Of a stretch of DNA of 64,000 nt, positions 30,829 to 42,302 are shown piece after piece. Both the position numbers and the translations under genes were made by a program. Source of the stretch: Yarrowia lipolytica. Its lineage: Eukaryota; Ascomycota; Dipodascomycetes; Dipodascales. The stretch is from NCBI RefSeq assembly GCF_001761485.1, contig NC_090775.1:2797001-2861000 (forward strand), given 5' to 3'. How positions within the stretch are numbered: position 1 is the stretch's first letter; every line of letters starts with the position of its first letter. The notes beneath the pieces are model-generated. The model had not been told where the DNA came from. It made no database searches and saw only the letters and a program-made list of their open reading frames with translations.

Positions 30829-33800
30829 TCTGGTTTCGAGAAGAATAGACGAGCCGATTTGAGATAAGGTGTTGAGGAAATTTCTCCCACCAGAACCTTA
30901 ATGTAAAAATGCGGCCAACGTATTCCACTGTTGGGTGATTGGGTAGGTCCGGTGAACCAAGGAGAACACGAGCAGAAGCAGTGAGCTCAAAGAAGGAAAA
31001 ATGAATGGAAGAAGCAAGTAGGAAGAGACGGCGGCAACACAATGATGGCGTTTATCTCTTAGTCAGACCGAATGCAGCAATGGACGTCACTGATACCTCG
31101 GCGTTGAGTTGACGTGTGTATGTGGCTTTTTTGCCCTGGTTTTTTTTTTCGGCCTTTGTGTTGAATGGTAGCGTATCAACTGGTCTAAGCGGCCCGTTGT
31201 TCTGTGAGTGCAGTCGGTTTTGTCGGTGCTTTTTGCGGGCTGGGACAATTGGGACTTGGGTGTTTTTTGGGGCGACCCGGATCTGCGACGGGAACAGCAA
31301 CAGATTTGGAGGCAGGTGGGTACACTCAAAGGGCGTCGGACAAAGCTGGGCAGGGTGGGGGCAACGCTTCTAGTCTCGCAAAGGGCTTTGGCGTCGATTG
31401 GGGAGTTTTGGAGGGCTCTTGGACTCTCCCGTTGACTCGCTATATATACGTGCGGCTACAGACGGGGTTAGCTCTACACAGAGTTTTTTGAGTGTCGGCA
31501 CAACCTCGGACTGAAGCGCTCCGAGAAGCGGCCGGAGGGTCAAGTAGAGCAAGTAACCGCAACTAACCACTAACGAGATAGTTGGAGTGGATGATTAATC
31601 AGAGACAGAGAGACATAAAGTCATAATTACATCTCAGATTTGATATTAAAAAAGGCTGCGTGTCTGTGACTATTTCTGTGTCTAGCGATCCACTTTGACT
31701 GCTCTTCATTCATTTCGGCCTTTGATTTGCGGCTCTGAAAAACGTTTTTCCTTTTCATGCCTTCCACTGCCGATCTTCAAGCGAGATAATTCTCCGTGAG
31801 ATCGATGAAGAGTAATTATGCAGGTTGGGTGCCCAAAATACAGGGCAGAGAGGTGTACGTTAGGAGACATGTATACGGAGAATTGGGGGAAAGGGGGGGG
31901 ATGATTAATAACGTCGATTCCGAGATATACAGGATCTCCGTGAAAAATAGTCCCCCATGTCGCCCTGTAATCACCCATCACCATTATAAGTGCAATTTTA
32001 TGTTTACCAATTAATAGTTGCAAACATCGAATGCCCGGGTTTATGCAAGTCGACCTGTACAGAGTGGACCCTTATCTCAAGCACCAATGTATAGAAGCCC
32101 TTGGAGAGAAGCGCGATGAAAACTGTGGATCGTCCCGTACTGTCATTTGACCGCCGATTGGTGTTGCTTTTGACAAAGCAAAGTTCCTCTCCAAGCCTCC
32201 TCACCACACCACAAGTAAAATCGATGCTGTATTTCCGTCGACTCTCCCGAAGCCGCTTTGGTCTCGTGCACCACCAAGGTGAGATGACTCAGGCTCAGAA
32301 ATACTGTTGGATAAGACCAATGCGTCTAATAGTCGCTGGTCCAATCCCATAGTAAGTCTTTGGGCTCTGTCCATAATAGTGCCTTTCTTCGATCTGGTTG
32401 GTGGCTCCCCTGGAAAAAGAAATGACGAGCAAATGAGGGAAGCTTTTGCTCACACCATATTTACTGTACAGTAGGGGGATTGGATCACGACGTCATTTCG
32501 AACTGTTGTATAATAGAAAGCTATTCTTAGCCCTCGTGCCAGAGACGGTCTGTTTACTGGTAGATTTCAACTCGCATATTTCCTCGGAGTCAATGGATGA
32601 GGGAGTATAATAAGTGCAAGTCGTCGTTAGCGTGGATGTGTCTGGTTATTTACTATCAAGGTGAACTGAGCCGTGTCTCGGTTGTGTATGATTCACGTCC
32701 TCAGTAGCTTGGACTGGGATATACAGTCTTATTGCGACCCATGAACTTGAAGGGGCTAATATGCTGTGTATGGGCCGTGTGTGGGCCATGCTTTCTTCGG
32801 TTATCTCTATGGCATGTACACCGTGGGATGCCATGATGCACCAATTATCAGAAATTGTGGCCTGTCTCCAAGACGAATTTTAAAAAAAACGGAGTTTCCG
32901 AGGCGGTGCCTTGGACATGTTATCGTCATGATAGCACTGTCTTCAGCATGGAGCTACACCCCGAGCTTCATACATTGCGATCACACACAATGCGACTGGT
33001 ATCATGGGATCATACAAATCTCATGGTTCTTAAGTACATTATACAGTCCTACTTTACGCAAATATTCTAATTGCTGTAATTGTACACTCGTTCGTTCGTT
33101 GGAATGGATAGAATAAATAAATTCGGAAGCTGTCCAGCAGTTCTAGAATTGGCTTGGGTTAGAAGGGCTCGATAAAAACAACCGGCAGGCAAGAAAAAAA
33201 TATCAGGGTTAAAAAGCTCTGTACTTATCTCCACACGAGGTTTCAGTTGAAGAAATTCAACGTTGTATTTTTATCATCAGTAAAGCAAATGTTACTGTGT
33301 CGAATGCACTCACGTTTTTTTGTCTGGTTAGGTTGGTATCTTCGGCTCTCAAATTTATTCTCTCCGATGGGCGGTAGGGTAACTGCGTACATCTGGTACT
33401 TTGGAGTTACCCTCTTTAGGGCTGGCCTTGGTTTTGACACACAAGCATGCGTGGGTTCAACTCTGGCTGTTGCCAAATACCGGTACCTTGTAGTTACTGT
33501 AAAACAAATTAACTGGGCACAATATTGACAGCTCAAAACGACGCCAGTGCCGGAAAAACAAGAATATTGCTGCGGTCATCGCATCAGGGGGTCATCCTGC
33601 GCAACGGTTGCGTCGTTGTTTACGCGTATTCCAGTCCACTGTACAAATAGCCTTGTTTTGGCCCCGTTTGGAGTTGGTGTTCAGACGTGAGGGACATCTT
33701 AGATGTCCGTTTTCGATCAGTATTGATTCTCGTGATGAGAGGTATGCGATGGCACGTAGGAGGCGTTGTGTCTGGATCGTATGGCGTTACCCATATATCA

Positions 33801-34586
33801 CGCGCGCGCACGTGCAATGCTCGTGCAGCCTTGTGCTTGCTCATCGCTAGTGCTCATCGGAGCGCCCATCATGTCTCAGGGCCTGCTCATCTCTTATCAT
33901 CTGAGCTTCCAGAGACCGTGTTTATTCATGTTTATTTCGTGTTGACACTAATAGGTTTACACTGTAGAGAGTATACAGTGCGGTGAGAGGCGTCGTAACG
34001 ATGTCGACGTGAGGTAAACAGGATGAATACGTCCTGGTCGGGCATTGGTCACGGCCAATTGGGCGGCTTGGATGCTGTCAGGCGTCATCATGTTTGTTTC
34101 CGTAGTTGTATCGCTGTTTTTTGTCTTCCATTGGACAGTGGCTGTGTGGGATGCTCCACTTCCAGTCTGCCCCCACCCGTCGTATTGTGACCTCATCCGA
34201 CATTTCCGTTAACCATTACAGTCTTCACGCCAACCAAATGATTGTATAGAGTTGGCAGGTCTGGTAGAGTTCACTATAACTGTTGAAGTTAAACCAAGTG
34301 TCAAGTGAGGCTAAGTATACGTAACGTGGAGTCGTCCGTGTCTGTCATGGCTCTTCTCTTCCCGTAAGAGCTATACGGCCAAACACCCGATCCGCAACGA
34401 ATCCCATCAAAGATCTGACAACATATTCCGGCCGCTCCGATATGCAATGTGCCACACCTTCGACTGTGCCTCTCCCATGTCCATTTGGTATACGGACGCA
34501 GTTGTAAGTGCATAAATCCCACGAGTATTGTTGTACCGTACAAGTAGTTCTAAAAGTTGCCTCACGGCTCCTGCACAAGCACAAGC

Positions 34587-34615
34587 ACGAGTACAAGCAC
34601 TGTACTTGTACTCGT
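34587..34615. repeat. Inverted repeat, 11-base arms and 7-base loop
   Basis: ACGAGTACAAG and its reverse complement CTTGTACTCGT flank CACTGTA. A run of T begins about 16 bases after it. Confidence 0.85.
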
Positions 34616-36225
34616 CGTACTCGTCGATGGTTTTTTTTTTCTCTCTATAATACCACCTGCTGTGGTTGCAAGCTTTCATTAGTAACCCAATACCAGAGTA
34701 ACCCATCCAATAGTATGTAGTAGAGTAACCCAACAATACAGTAGTGCCAACATAGCGCGTTGGAATAGCGCCATATTCAAACGGCTCAGCTGCGAACGAG
34801 CTAGTATGCGGCTGTGCTATCTTATGAGAAGTCTGGCGTGAGCCATCCGCACCTACGCCGAGGGTGAGTGATATTTTCTAACGACCTCCAAGCCTTTTTC
34901 ATCCATAGGGTTCCACTCACCTTCACTGAACCCAATCTCATTCGAGTTCCCAATACGGCAGGTTAGTGACCTAGAAATAAACTCGGGAATGTGTAGGCAA
35001 CCAAAAAATGGTAATAAATGCAGAGTCAACAACAAAGTCGAGTGGAGATAACGGCACATTCTGTGGCTCCGGAATGTGTGGATTTGGCCTCATCTGGTAA
35101 TCTGAGTGCGGAGCCAGCAACCGTGAGCGGATCGAAGCGCGCAAATAAGTCGGCTTAACGAAGCACAAATACCACGGTACAAGGAGTCCATACGTGTAGC
35201 AGCGGCTTGGGTTTCAGGGGAGCGTCTCTTGCGACCAACTGCCCACCAAGCCACTAATTACTCAGCTGATTCAGAGGATCATATAGGGGGGCTAATCTGC
35301 GATTTCGGCGGGAAATTATTAACCCAGGGCTGTAATATTTTTTTCGAGTGGAGGTATAGGTGCATGGACTGAGGGGCGGATAGGGGGTATAGGAGTACGA
35401 GCACTGGATGGAACCATGGCACGAGGAATAATTTCGCAATACACAGAAGAATCACAGCAATCGTATCGAAAACGACGGATAGCGACTACAGGTGTAGGGC
35501 AGATCAGTGACCGCTCCTCTGACTCTCCAAACCAGTGCACATCCTAGGGCAATCCGACCATCCATGCCGAGAGCTAATGGGTTAACTGCGGATGTCTGCA
35601 AGTGCGTCAGGGAATGTGTATGTACGATTCGGACGTAATTGAAGTGCGTGGTACAGTGTATGTGAAGCTACAGCATGTACAGTATGTTCCGGGTATCGTG
35701 CAAGTACCAGTAGCATCTTCTGACTAACAATAGGGACACATTCTATGGGCTACCACGGAGCTTGTTTACCACGACAACTCATCCAATGGCAGTGTGTTGT
35801 GTGTAGTTTTCTTTTAGTGGCCCCATTAGTGCTTCTCATTGTGCTAGCCAATCTCGTTTCTTCAGATGGCGTTGACGTGCTCAGATAAGGTTTTACCAAG
35901 ATGAATAGGGGTCCGACCTGGGCTCTTCTTTCTGGTGGTAACACGCAAGTATACCGGTAGTTGTGGATACCACAAACACAATGGGCTCACCATCAGATAC
36001 ATATTTCCACACCGAAACGTCTCCAGTCACGACTTCGGTACCAAGACGCGTCACGTACGCCCGACTCACAAAGAAATAACTTTACCAAATTAACGCAGCC
36101 AAGCCTGTAAGCGACCGAGCTTGTGTCCCAAAAAGGAACCAGTCATACCGATTTAAAAATGCAAAAGAAAAAGAGTTTGGAAAAAAAAGACAAAGTGCAA
36201 TGGACATCATGTAGCTGTGAAAACA

Positions 36226-36232
36226 TATATAA
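36226..36232 (+). promoter_or_regulatory. TATA box of the small wall-protein gene
   Basis: TATATAA lies 97 bases before the ATG and is followed by a C-rich, ATG-free leader ending CCCACACTCACA. Confidence 0.6.
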
Positions 36233-36322
36233 TCATCTCCCCCGTCCCACCATCTTGTCCAGCAAACCAACATCTCACCCTAGTCTTTCTTTTACGGATA
36301 CCAACCAACCCCCACACTCACA

Positions 36323-36988
36323 ATGAAGTTCTCCGCTGCCGCTCTTATCTCTGCCGCTGGCCTTGTTGCCGCCCAGGTTGCCAACGTTACCCTCGTCTCT
36401 ACCGAGACTGTTGCCTCCACCCTCCTCCTCACCACCACTCACTGCTCTGACACCCCTTGTCACGCTGAGACTGAGGCCCCCAAGCCCGAGCCCAAGACCG
36501 TCACCCTGACCACCACTGACGTCAACGGTGTTACCATCACCACCACCTTCTGCCCCGAGACTGAGCTCCCCACCCCTGCTCCCGTCCCTGCCAACTCTAC
36601 CGTTGTGCCCGTCGGCCCCAAGACCATTACCCTCACCTTCACTGATGTCGAGGGTAAGACCGTCACCACCACTTTCTGCCCCGAGACCGAGACCGCTGTT
36701 CCCACCATCCCTCTCACTCTTCACACTGTTCCCGTGGAGTCCATTGTTGTTCCTCCCCACCAGAACACCACCGTTGTTCCCGGACCCGTCCCCACCGCCT
36801 CCAAGCCCGTTGTGCCTGAGGTCCCCGCCGGAAACTCCACCTCCACCGTTACTTCCATCACCCGTGTTACCCTTACCCCCGTTCCCCAGGTTCCCGAGTC
36901 TACTCTCCCCGAGCAGGCTAACGGTGCCGGTGCTCTCGCCCCCATGGCCGGCCTGGCTCTTGCCGGTGCCATTGCTGCTCTCATCTAA
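36323..36988 (+). CDS. Small GPI-anchored cell-wall protein with internal repeat
   Basis: The 221-residue protein has a signal peptide (MKFSAAALISAAGLVAA) and a C-terminal GPI signal (residues from about 200, NGAG, then the hydrophobic tail GLALAGAIAALI). In between, a 25-residue repeat occurs twice, at about 57-81 and 99-123: KTVTLTTTDVNGVTITTTFC and KTITLTFTDVEGKTVTTTFC, each ending in CPETE. Four cysteines are present: two near residues 41 and 46 and one in each repeat. The rest is Pro/Val/Thr-rich with several N-glycosylation sites. Very strong C-ending codon bias suggests an abundant product. It resembles Yarrowia wall proteins of the Ywp/Cwp kind; the exact name is uncertain. Confidence 0.88.
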   Translation: MKFSAAALISAAGLVAAQVANVTLVSTETVASTLLLTTTHCSDTPCHAETEAPKPEPKTVTLTTTDVNGVTITTTFCPETELPTPAPVPANSTVVPVGPKTITLTFTDVEGKTVTTTFCPETETAVPTIPLTLHTVPVESIVVPPHQNTTVVPGPVPTASKPVVPEVPAGNSTSTVTSITRVTLTPVPQVPESTLPEQANGAGALAPMAGLALAGAIAALI

Positions 36989-39049
36989 GATGCTTGAGTA
37001 GCCACCCTTTAGACTTAACTTATACTAATTAATTGTTTGTATTTAGTTACGAGTGTGTCTGTAGAGTTGAAGTAATATGAAGCTATCATGAAGCGCTCTG
37101 TCTTATTGGCACTGATCTTCAAACGCTGATAGGATTGTTTATAATAGCTTAGATACCGTTCCTCTCGCCAAAAAACTTCCTCATATCAACAACACAGCAC
37201 GTCATGCAAAGCACACCATTGGATTTACGCAACCTCCCTCCACCCTCTAATCGCAAACAAAACTCCAGGCCGCATGTTTTGATGTTTCCTCGTCGGTATA
37301 CTTCTGCTTGTCCGTATGGTTCACAGTTGCAGTCGTGTCGATCAAAGCATATCTCTTAATATAACGGAAACCGAAAAATGCACAACGCACTAAAAATAAA
37401 CACACTAGCGCGTCGCACTAACCAGAAAAAAAGCCCTATATTACCGGTGCCGTCGAGCCACTGTCCGTGTACAACGGCTTGACCAGTCATTTAACTCCCT
37501 ACCCTGAGATCTCTCTTCTATGCCTCTTTTATGTCCCCTCTTTTCATTTGACATCGTATCGGACAAAGTCTGATTGATGCCTGGCCAGACTGGAAATATG
37601 TAAACAGCACTGTACAGTGAGATTCTCATGTCACGTAAACATTCCAGCACGCGTTGACAAAAGCCTATCAATATTAAGCTCTGACACAAGCGGCTTTGTG
37701 TAGGCTTAAAGAGGTAATTTGAAAAGTCAAATGGCAGATAATTTTTCTCCAACCAAACCCAATATAGGGGTGAAAAATAGGAGACAATCAGGTGGGCGTT
37801 GAGAACCTGGAGGATACGACATATTTTGAGATTTTAACATAAATGAGACAAACAGAGCGTCTATTAATCATATTTTTACAATGGGGTAAGTGACTTCCTG
37901 AGTGCCGCTCCGACGGAAGATTTTTTCCGCACTAGATGACCAGGCCGTTTGGTGCTTGGCAAAAGTGCGTCAAATAACGTCTGTCTGTCAGATCGCCCAG
38001 TTATACGCTCTTTCTCACATCTCTGTGCTCTTGTGTCGGCTGCATTCTGAAACACGAGTCCGGGTAATATGTAGGGGGCCATGGGCGCCTGGCAACACGA
38101 GTGTGATTCAGGGGTACATGATAAAGCCCATGGTTAGGTGAGACTAAGGTGGGAGGCCCTGTTTTGGGAGACACTGAGGTGTAAGAATGCAGAGGTGTTG
38201 CCATGGTCATTTCTAATGACAATATTGTATGTTGGCATACTTTTGCGTACAATATCACGTATTACTGTGGCCACTGTGCCGCAGTAGGAGTTTTGCATGC
38301 CTCGGTCTAAAGCTCTGAGCACATGCATGCGACTAACGCAACAGGGGTGATCGTCGACTCGCAGCAACGATGTAAAGGCACGAAGAGAGGTAAAACAGTG
38401 GCGGATCTGATCAGGAAAAAACAGGCTCCGTTCAACGGTGATCTCCAGGCCGATCTACAAGCACGGTACGATACGATAGAATCTTGAGTGTGCTCTACGG
38501 ACGGAGATATTTTGTCTGTATAATGTGGAGATATGACATCACACTCTGAACCTACATATGTTGAGAAGCGCCCACACACTCTGAGTTCACGTGTACCAAT
38601 GATTATAGTTGACATGATTCAGATACTCGTACCGGCACATGGGGTCAATTGGAATGTGACCAGGTATGCGAAGTGGCTGCCCAACTATTCTCAGTCGGAA
38701 CACATTCTCATGACAACTGGGGGTCATGGTGGGATGCAAGATGGAATGTGTGAGCGGACCGCACAAGCTCCAGTATATACTGATAATGTGATACTATACA
38801 ATACAGAGAGTGGTGGCCATCAAATAAGGGCAGATTCGCACTTGCTGACGCATCTCCATGGCATACTGTAAAAGTCTGATGATTAATCATTGTACGAGTA
38901 TGTAAAGCGTCAGCCCAACACTCAAGGGAATGATAACAGAACAAAAAACTAATAATCACATTGTTTTTCACTAACCGACACAAGATGAGTACACTTGTAC
39001 TTGCAGCCCTCAGCTCTCATCTATTATTGGTATATACATGTGAGTGTGT

Positions 39050-39083
<34 letters not shown>

Positions 39084-42000
39084 CTGTGTGCTGAGATGAT
39101 CTCCAAAAGGTATATACGGACGATACTTGAACACCACATAGGTCATCACTTAGGAATACCGCTTCTTAACACTGGAGTTGTTGTCGGTGACATACGAATC
39201 CATTATTCACGGCTTCCGCTATTATTTTACGCAATGGTCGATGTCCTCAAGGGTTTGCAGCAGTAGAAGGGGTATGTCTCCGCTTTCTAAAAAGGAAGAG
39301 GAGAGAGATCGACGTACAAGTACCGGAACAACTGTCGCCACAAGGATCTAGCGATACAAAGGCAAGCTGAAATAACTGGCAAAGAACATTCGCATATATA
39401 CAATAGCTACAAGTAGTTCAATCTCTCATGTGGTTCTAGATCCTCGACATACCGTAGACAACTCAGTAGCCAAAGGCCCTTTTTTATATCATCACCAGAT
39501 CTCTCTTAAATATTTCACCCGTCAGATATATCCTTTCTGTCTGGACTGTTCAGTCTGTGTTGAATACACCCCCATTGATGACATATTCAAACGACAGAAC
39601 CAACGAGACTTGTTAGCCATCATTTGGAGTGACATCTGAGTATACCTACGCCGTGAACCACTATCTGTAACCGTAGTCATCCTCCATAACTGAGATTCCC
39701 CTCTTCAGGTTACTTGTAGTAACTACCGGCACCGGTACAAGTAATAATAGTTAGATCTACCTCTCTGAGCTTGGTGGTCGAGTGTCATTGCACGGGTGCA
39801 AGTAATACCGGTAGCTGTAAACCGTATCACAATACAAAGTAGAATTAGCCGTAGTGTGGAAGAACAGTATTTGAACTCCTAGCTCATATTATGATTGCGG
39901 GTAAGAATGTTCACCCGGTCCGACCTACTGGGGCATGTGGTGTCTCGGTCGTATTCAACTTTCGCTAGAAGACCGTATTCGAAGAGTTATTACCAGTATG
40001 TACTATTATAGATGCAGAAGGCTGTGCAACGTGGAAAGCACTACAAGTACGATACAGTACAAGTACACGGTACGCTTTCGTCTGGCTCAGCCACAATGAC
40101 TTCGGGAGAGGTTTCAAGTATAGTACACCAGTAGCCGGGAATGGAAGCCGAATATTATTCCAGCCGAGACTTTTCGCTAAAGAACCAGCCATGAACAATG
40201 TCTTTTAACCGCCACGGAATCCAAAAACGCAAATCTCAGACAGCTTCCAGACTGCAAGTAGTGTATAGCACCAGTAGTCTGGTTCAAAATTAGAAGAGTT
40301 TGGAGTGTAAAAAAAGTGGGCAAATATTATGGGCGATATTGAATTCCATCTAATCGGATCTACAGTAACATCCGCTAAATCACTCACTGCCGAAGGGTTA
40401 TATATAAGCAACCTCCACCTGGCGGGTATCTTTGAGCACTGATTTGTGGCACCAGCTGGTTTTCTCCACGTGCTCTACAAGTACAGTAGCTATCATTGTG
40501 GGGAGGGGAGTTAAGCCTCCGTGTAACTACTGTAGCTATTTGGCTGCAAAGTCCGTAATACGCTCTGACACAGAGGAGCCGTGTGCTATAATAAATTGCG
40601 GAAAGACAGTGTTTTTAGCACCCCTCAACACCCCATATATGCATCTGGGGACGCTGCCGAGTGATAATATGTCTGTCTTCACGGACATAGCGGGATACAT
40701 CTGAGATCTAGAGATCTAGCTAATTTCTAGCGTCCACCAGTGTAACATCTCTGATGATGAAGTGAACTTTCGGCTTCACTGACTCAGGTCACATGACCGA
40801 GTTTCAACCTCCATTAGGATTAAGCTCAAATTAGGGTAAAATCTGAGACAGCTACCCAGCCTCGTTGCCAGCCACGACGACTGGAGAGGAGGAGATAGCT
40901 ACGTACTATGGATAGTCTGCTTGGTAATAGTTGCTGTTATTGTCAATGCTGGCTTTCTGTAGGTAGCGTCGCACCATGCGGGAGAAAATATTATGAGCGC
41001 ATGTAATAATATTTTGGACCCGTTTTGCAGTGTGCCGTTTCTCGTAAGTCTATTTTGTCGAGAGAACTGAAGGGGACACCGTTCCAAGTGAAAAGACCAT
41101 TGGAGAGTGAATAGGGGTAACATTAGGGCTAAAAACTGGCCCAAAAGTGCTGCAAGCCGTGCCGGAACACCATTGGGGGCCCAAATAATCCACTCCGTAG
41201 ATTGTCAGTCCGTATCCAGTCGTCTAGCTGTGTTTCTTGCTATATATTGTGTGCAGTTCGGCACATCATGCAGGTGCCACCAGCCGACAAGTGGGTGCAG
41301 CAACCGTGGGATAATATCGGTGATGCGAGCTCGAATCTGAGATCTGGCCTGACGGGTATCGCCAGCCACGCAGTATAGCAACGATAGGGCCCGAGAATCG
41401 CTGCGGGCTGGCTTTGTGCGGGGGGATGAAATGAATCCATATATCATCGGGCTGGTGATCGGCATGCATGAGTGGGGTCGTCTAGTTCAGCGGCAGAAGT
41501 AGGACGCACGTTAACTAAGAAGAGTCCCAGTAAAACAAGTAGCTGCCACTAATCAGACAAAACCACCACAATCACAGTCTTGCTTTTTCGCCCTGTCAGA
41601 TCTCTTTCTTGCGGCATATTATAGGCCCAGCGCAAGGTTACTGAATATGAATGAGAGAGTACATACAAGACCTGCTGGTTCAGGCGATGCCGTGCGGTTT
41701 AATGCGATAGTAGCGAGATCAGTACAGCTCGTTCCGCTCCACAGCTATCATAGATCTCACTACTATCCATACTTGCAAGGGTCGTGATACAACCAACACG
41801 CTACTGCACTCTCGGCTACCTACCCCTATTCTGACAGGGCTCTATCTGTGGCATCTGAATTAGACTTTGCAGGATTAGGTTGGCCAAAAAAAAAGAAGAT
41901 CCTCTGGCCTAAAAGGCGAAAAGACAAGAAAAAACAGGGGCGGGTTGGAGAGGTAAAGGGTCGGCTTATGGCAATGTAGAGACCGGAAAAGACACAGAAA

Positions 42001-42302
42001 CAAGCGGGGAAAAGAAACATCTGACACTGAAGCTGTAGAATCAGTCCACACAACCCTTGTAAACCACTATAACTCCAGCCTAACCACTAGTGTGCTTCTG
42101 CCAGGGTCATCCCCTATTTTGCACATTTAGCCTGCGCCCAACTCTAACTTTCAACGGTGCAGCATATGCTAAAGTTGGAGATGAATCTGATCTGAGATTT
42201 GGTGGTCGTATAACTTGTCTGCTGCTTTGCTCTGCATCTCCACACAAAAACAAGCGCCTTGCTCAGCTACACACCCACTTGTTTCCACACACCCTCACCA
42301 AC
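36989..42302. other. Gene-poor region, about 5.3 kb
   Basis: No supportable gene. A (TG)n microsatellite lies at 39039-39090. A tandem AGATCTAG pair is at about 40705-40720. GTACAAGTAC-type words are frequent (for example 40050-40072). The right end must hold the promoter of the giant wall-protein gene. Confidence 0.5.
39039..39090. repeat. (TG)n microsatellite
   Basis: About 50 bases of TG repeats with a few interruptions; the longest pure run is about 27 bases, at 39056-39082. Confidence 0.9.

Larger units (their letters stand above)
30829..36322. other. Gene-poor region, about 5.5 kb
   Basis: No gene with recognisable features on either strand. A long inverted repeat (11-base arms) is at 34587-34615. 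Promoter DNA of the next gene fills the last 150 bases. Most frames are under 120 codons and start at non-ATG codons. Confidence 0.5.

Noticed and set aside
40705-40720. AGATCTAG tandem pair as a centromere-type palindrome
   Set aside because: It is a short direct repeat, not a true palindrome over its length, and there is no supporting context.
41471-41490. Possible tRNA A box (TAGTTCAGCGG)
   Set aside because: No matching B box, anticodon arm or acceptor stem follows.
42090-42302. 71-codon upstream extension of the giant wall protein
   Set aside because: It begins at GTG, contains no ATG, and would bury the clear signal peptide at 42303 inside the protein.
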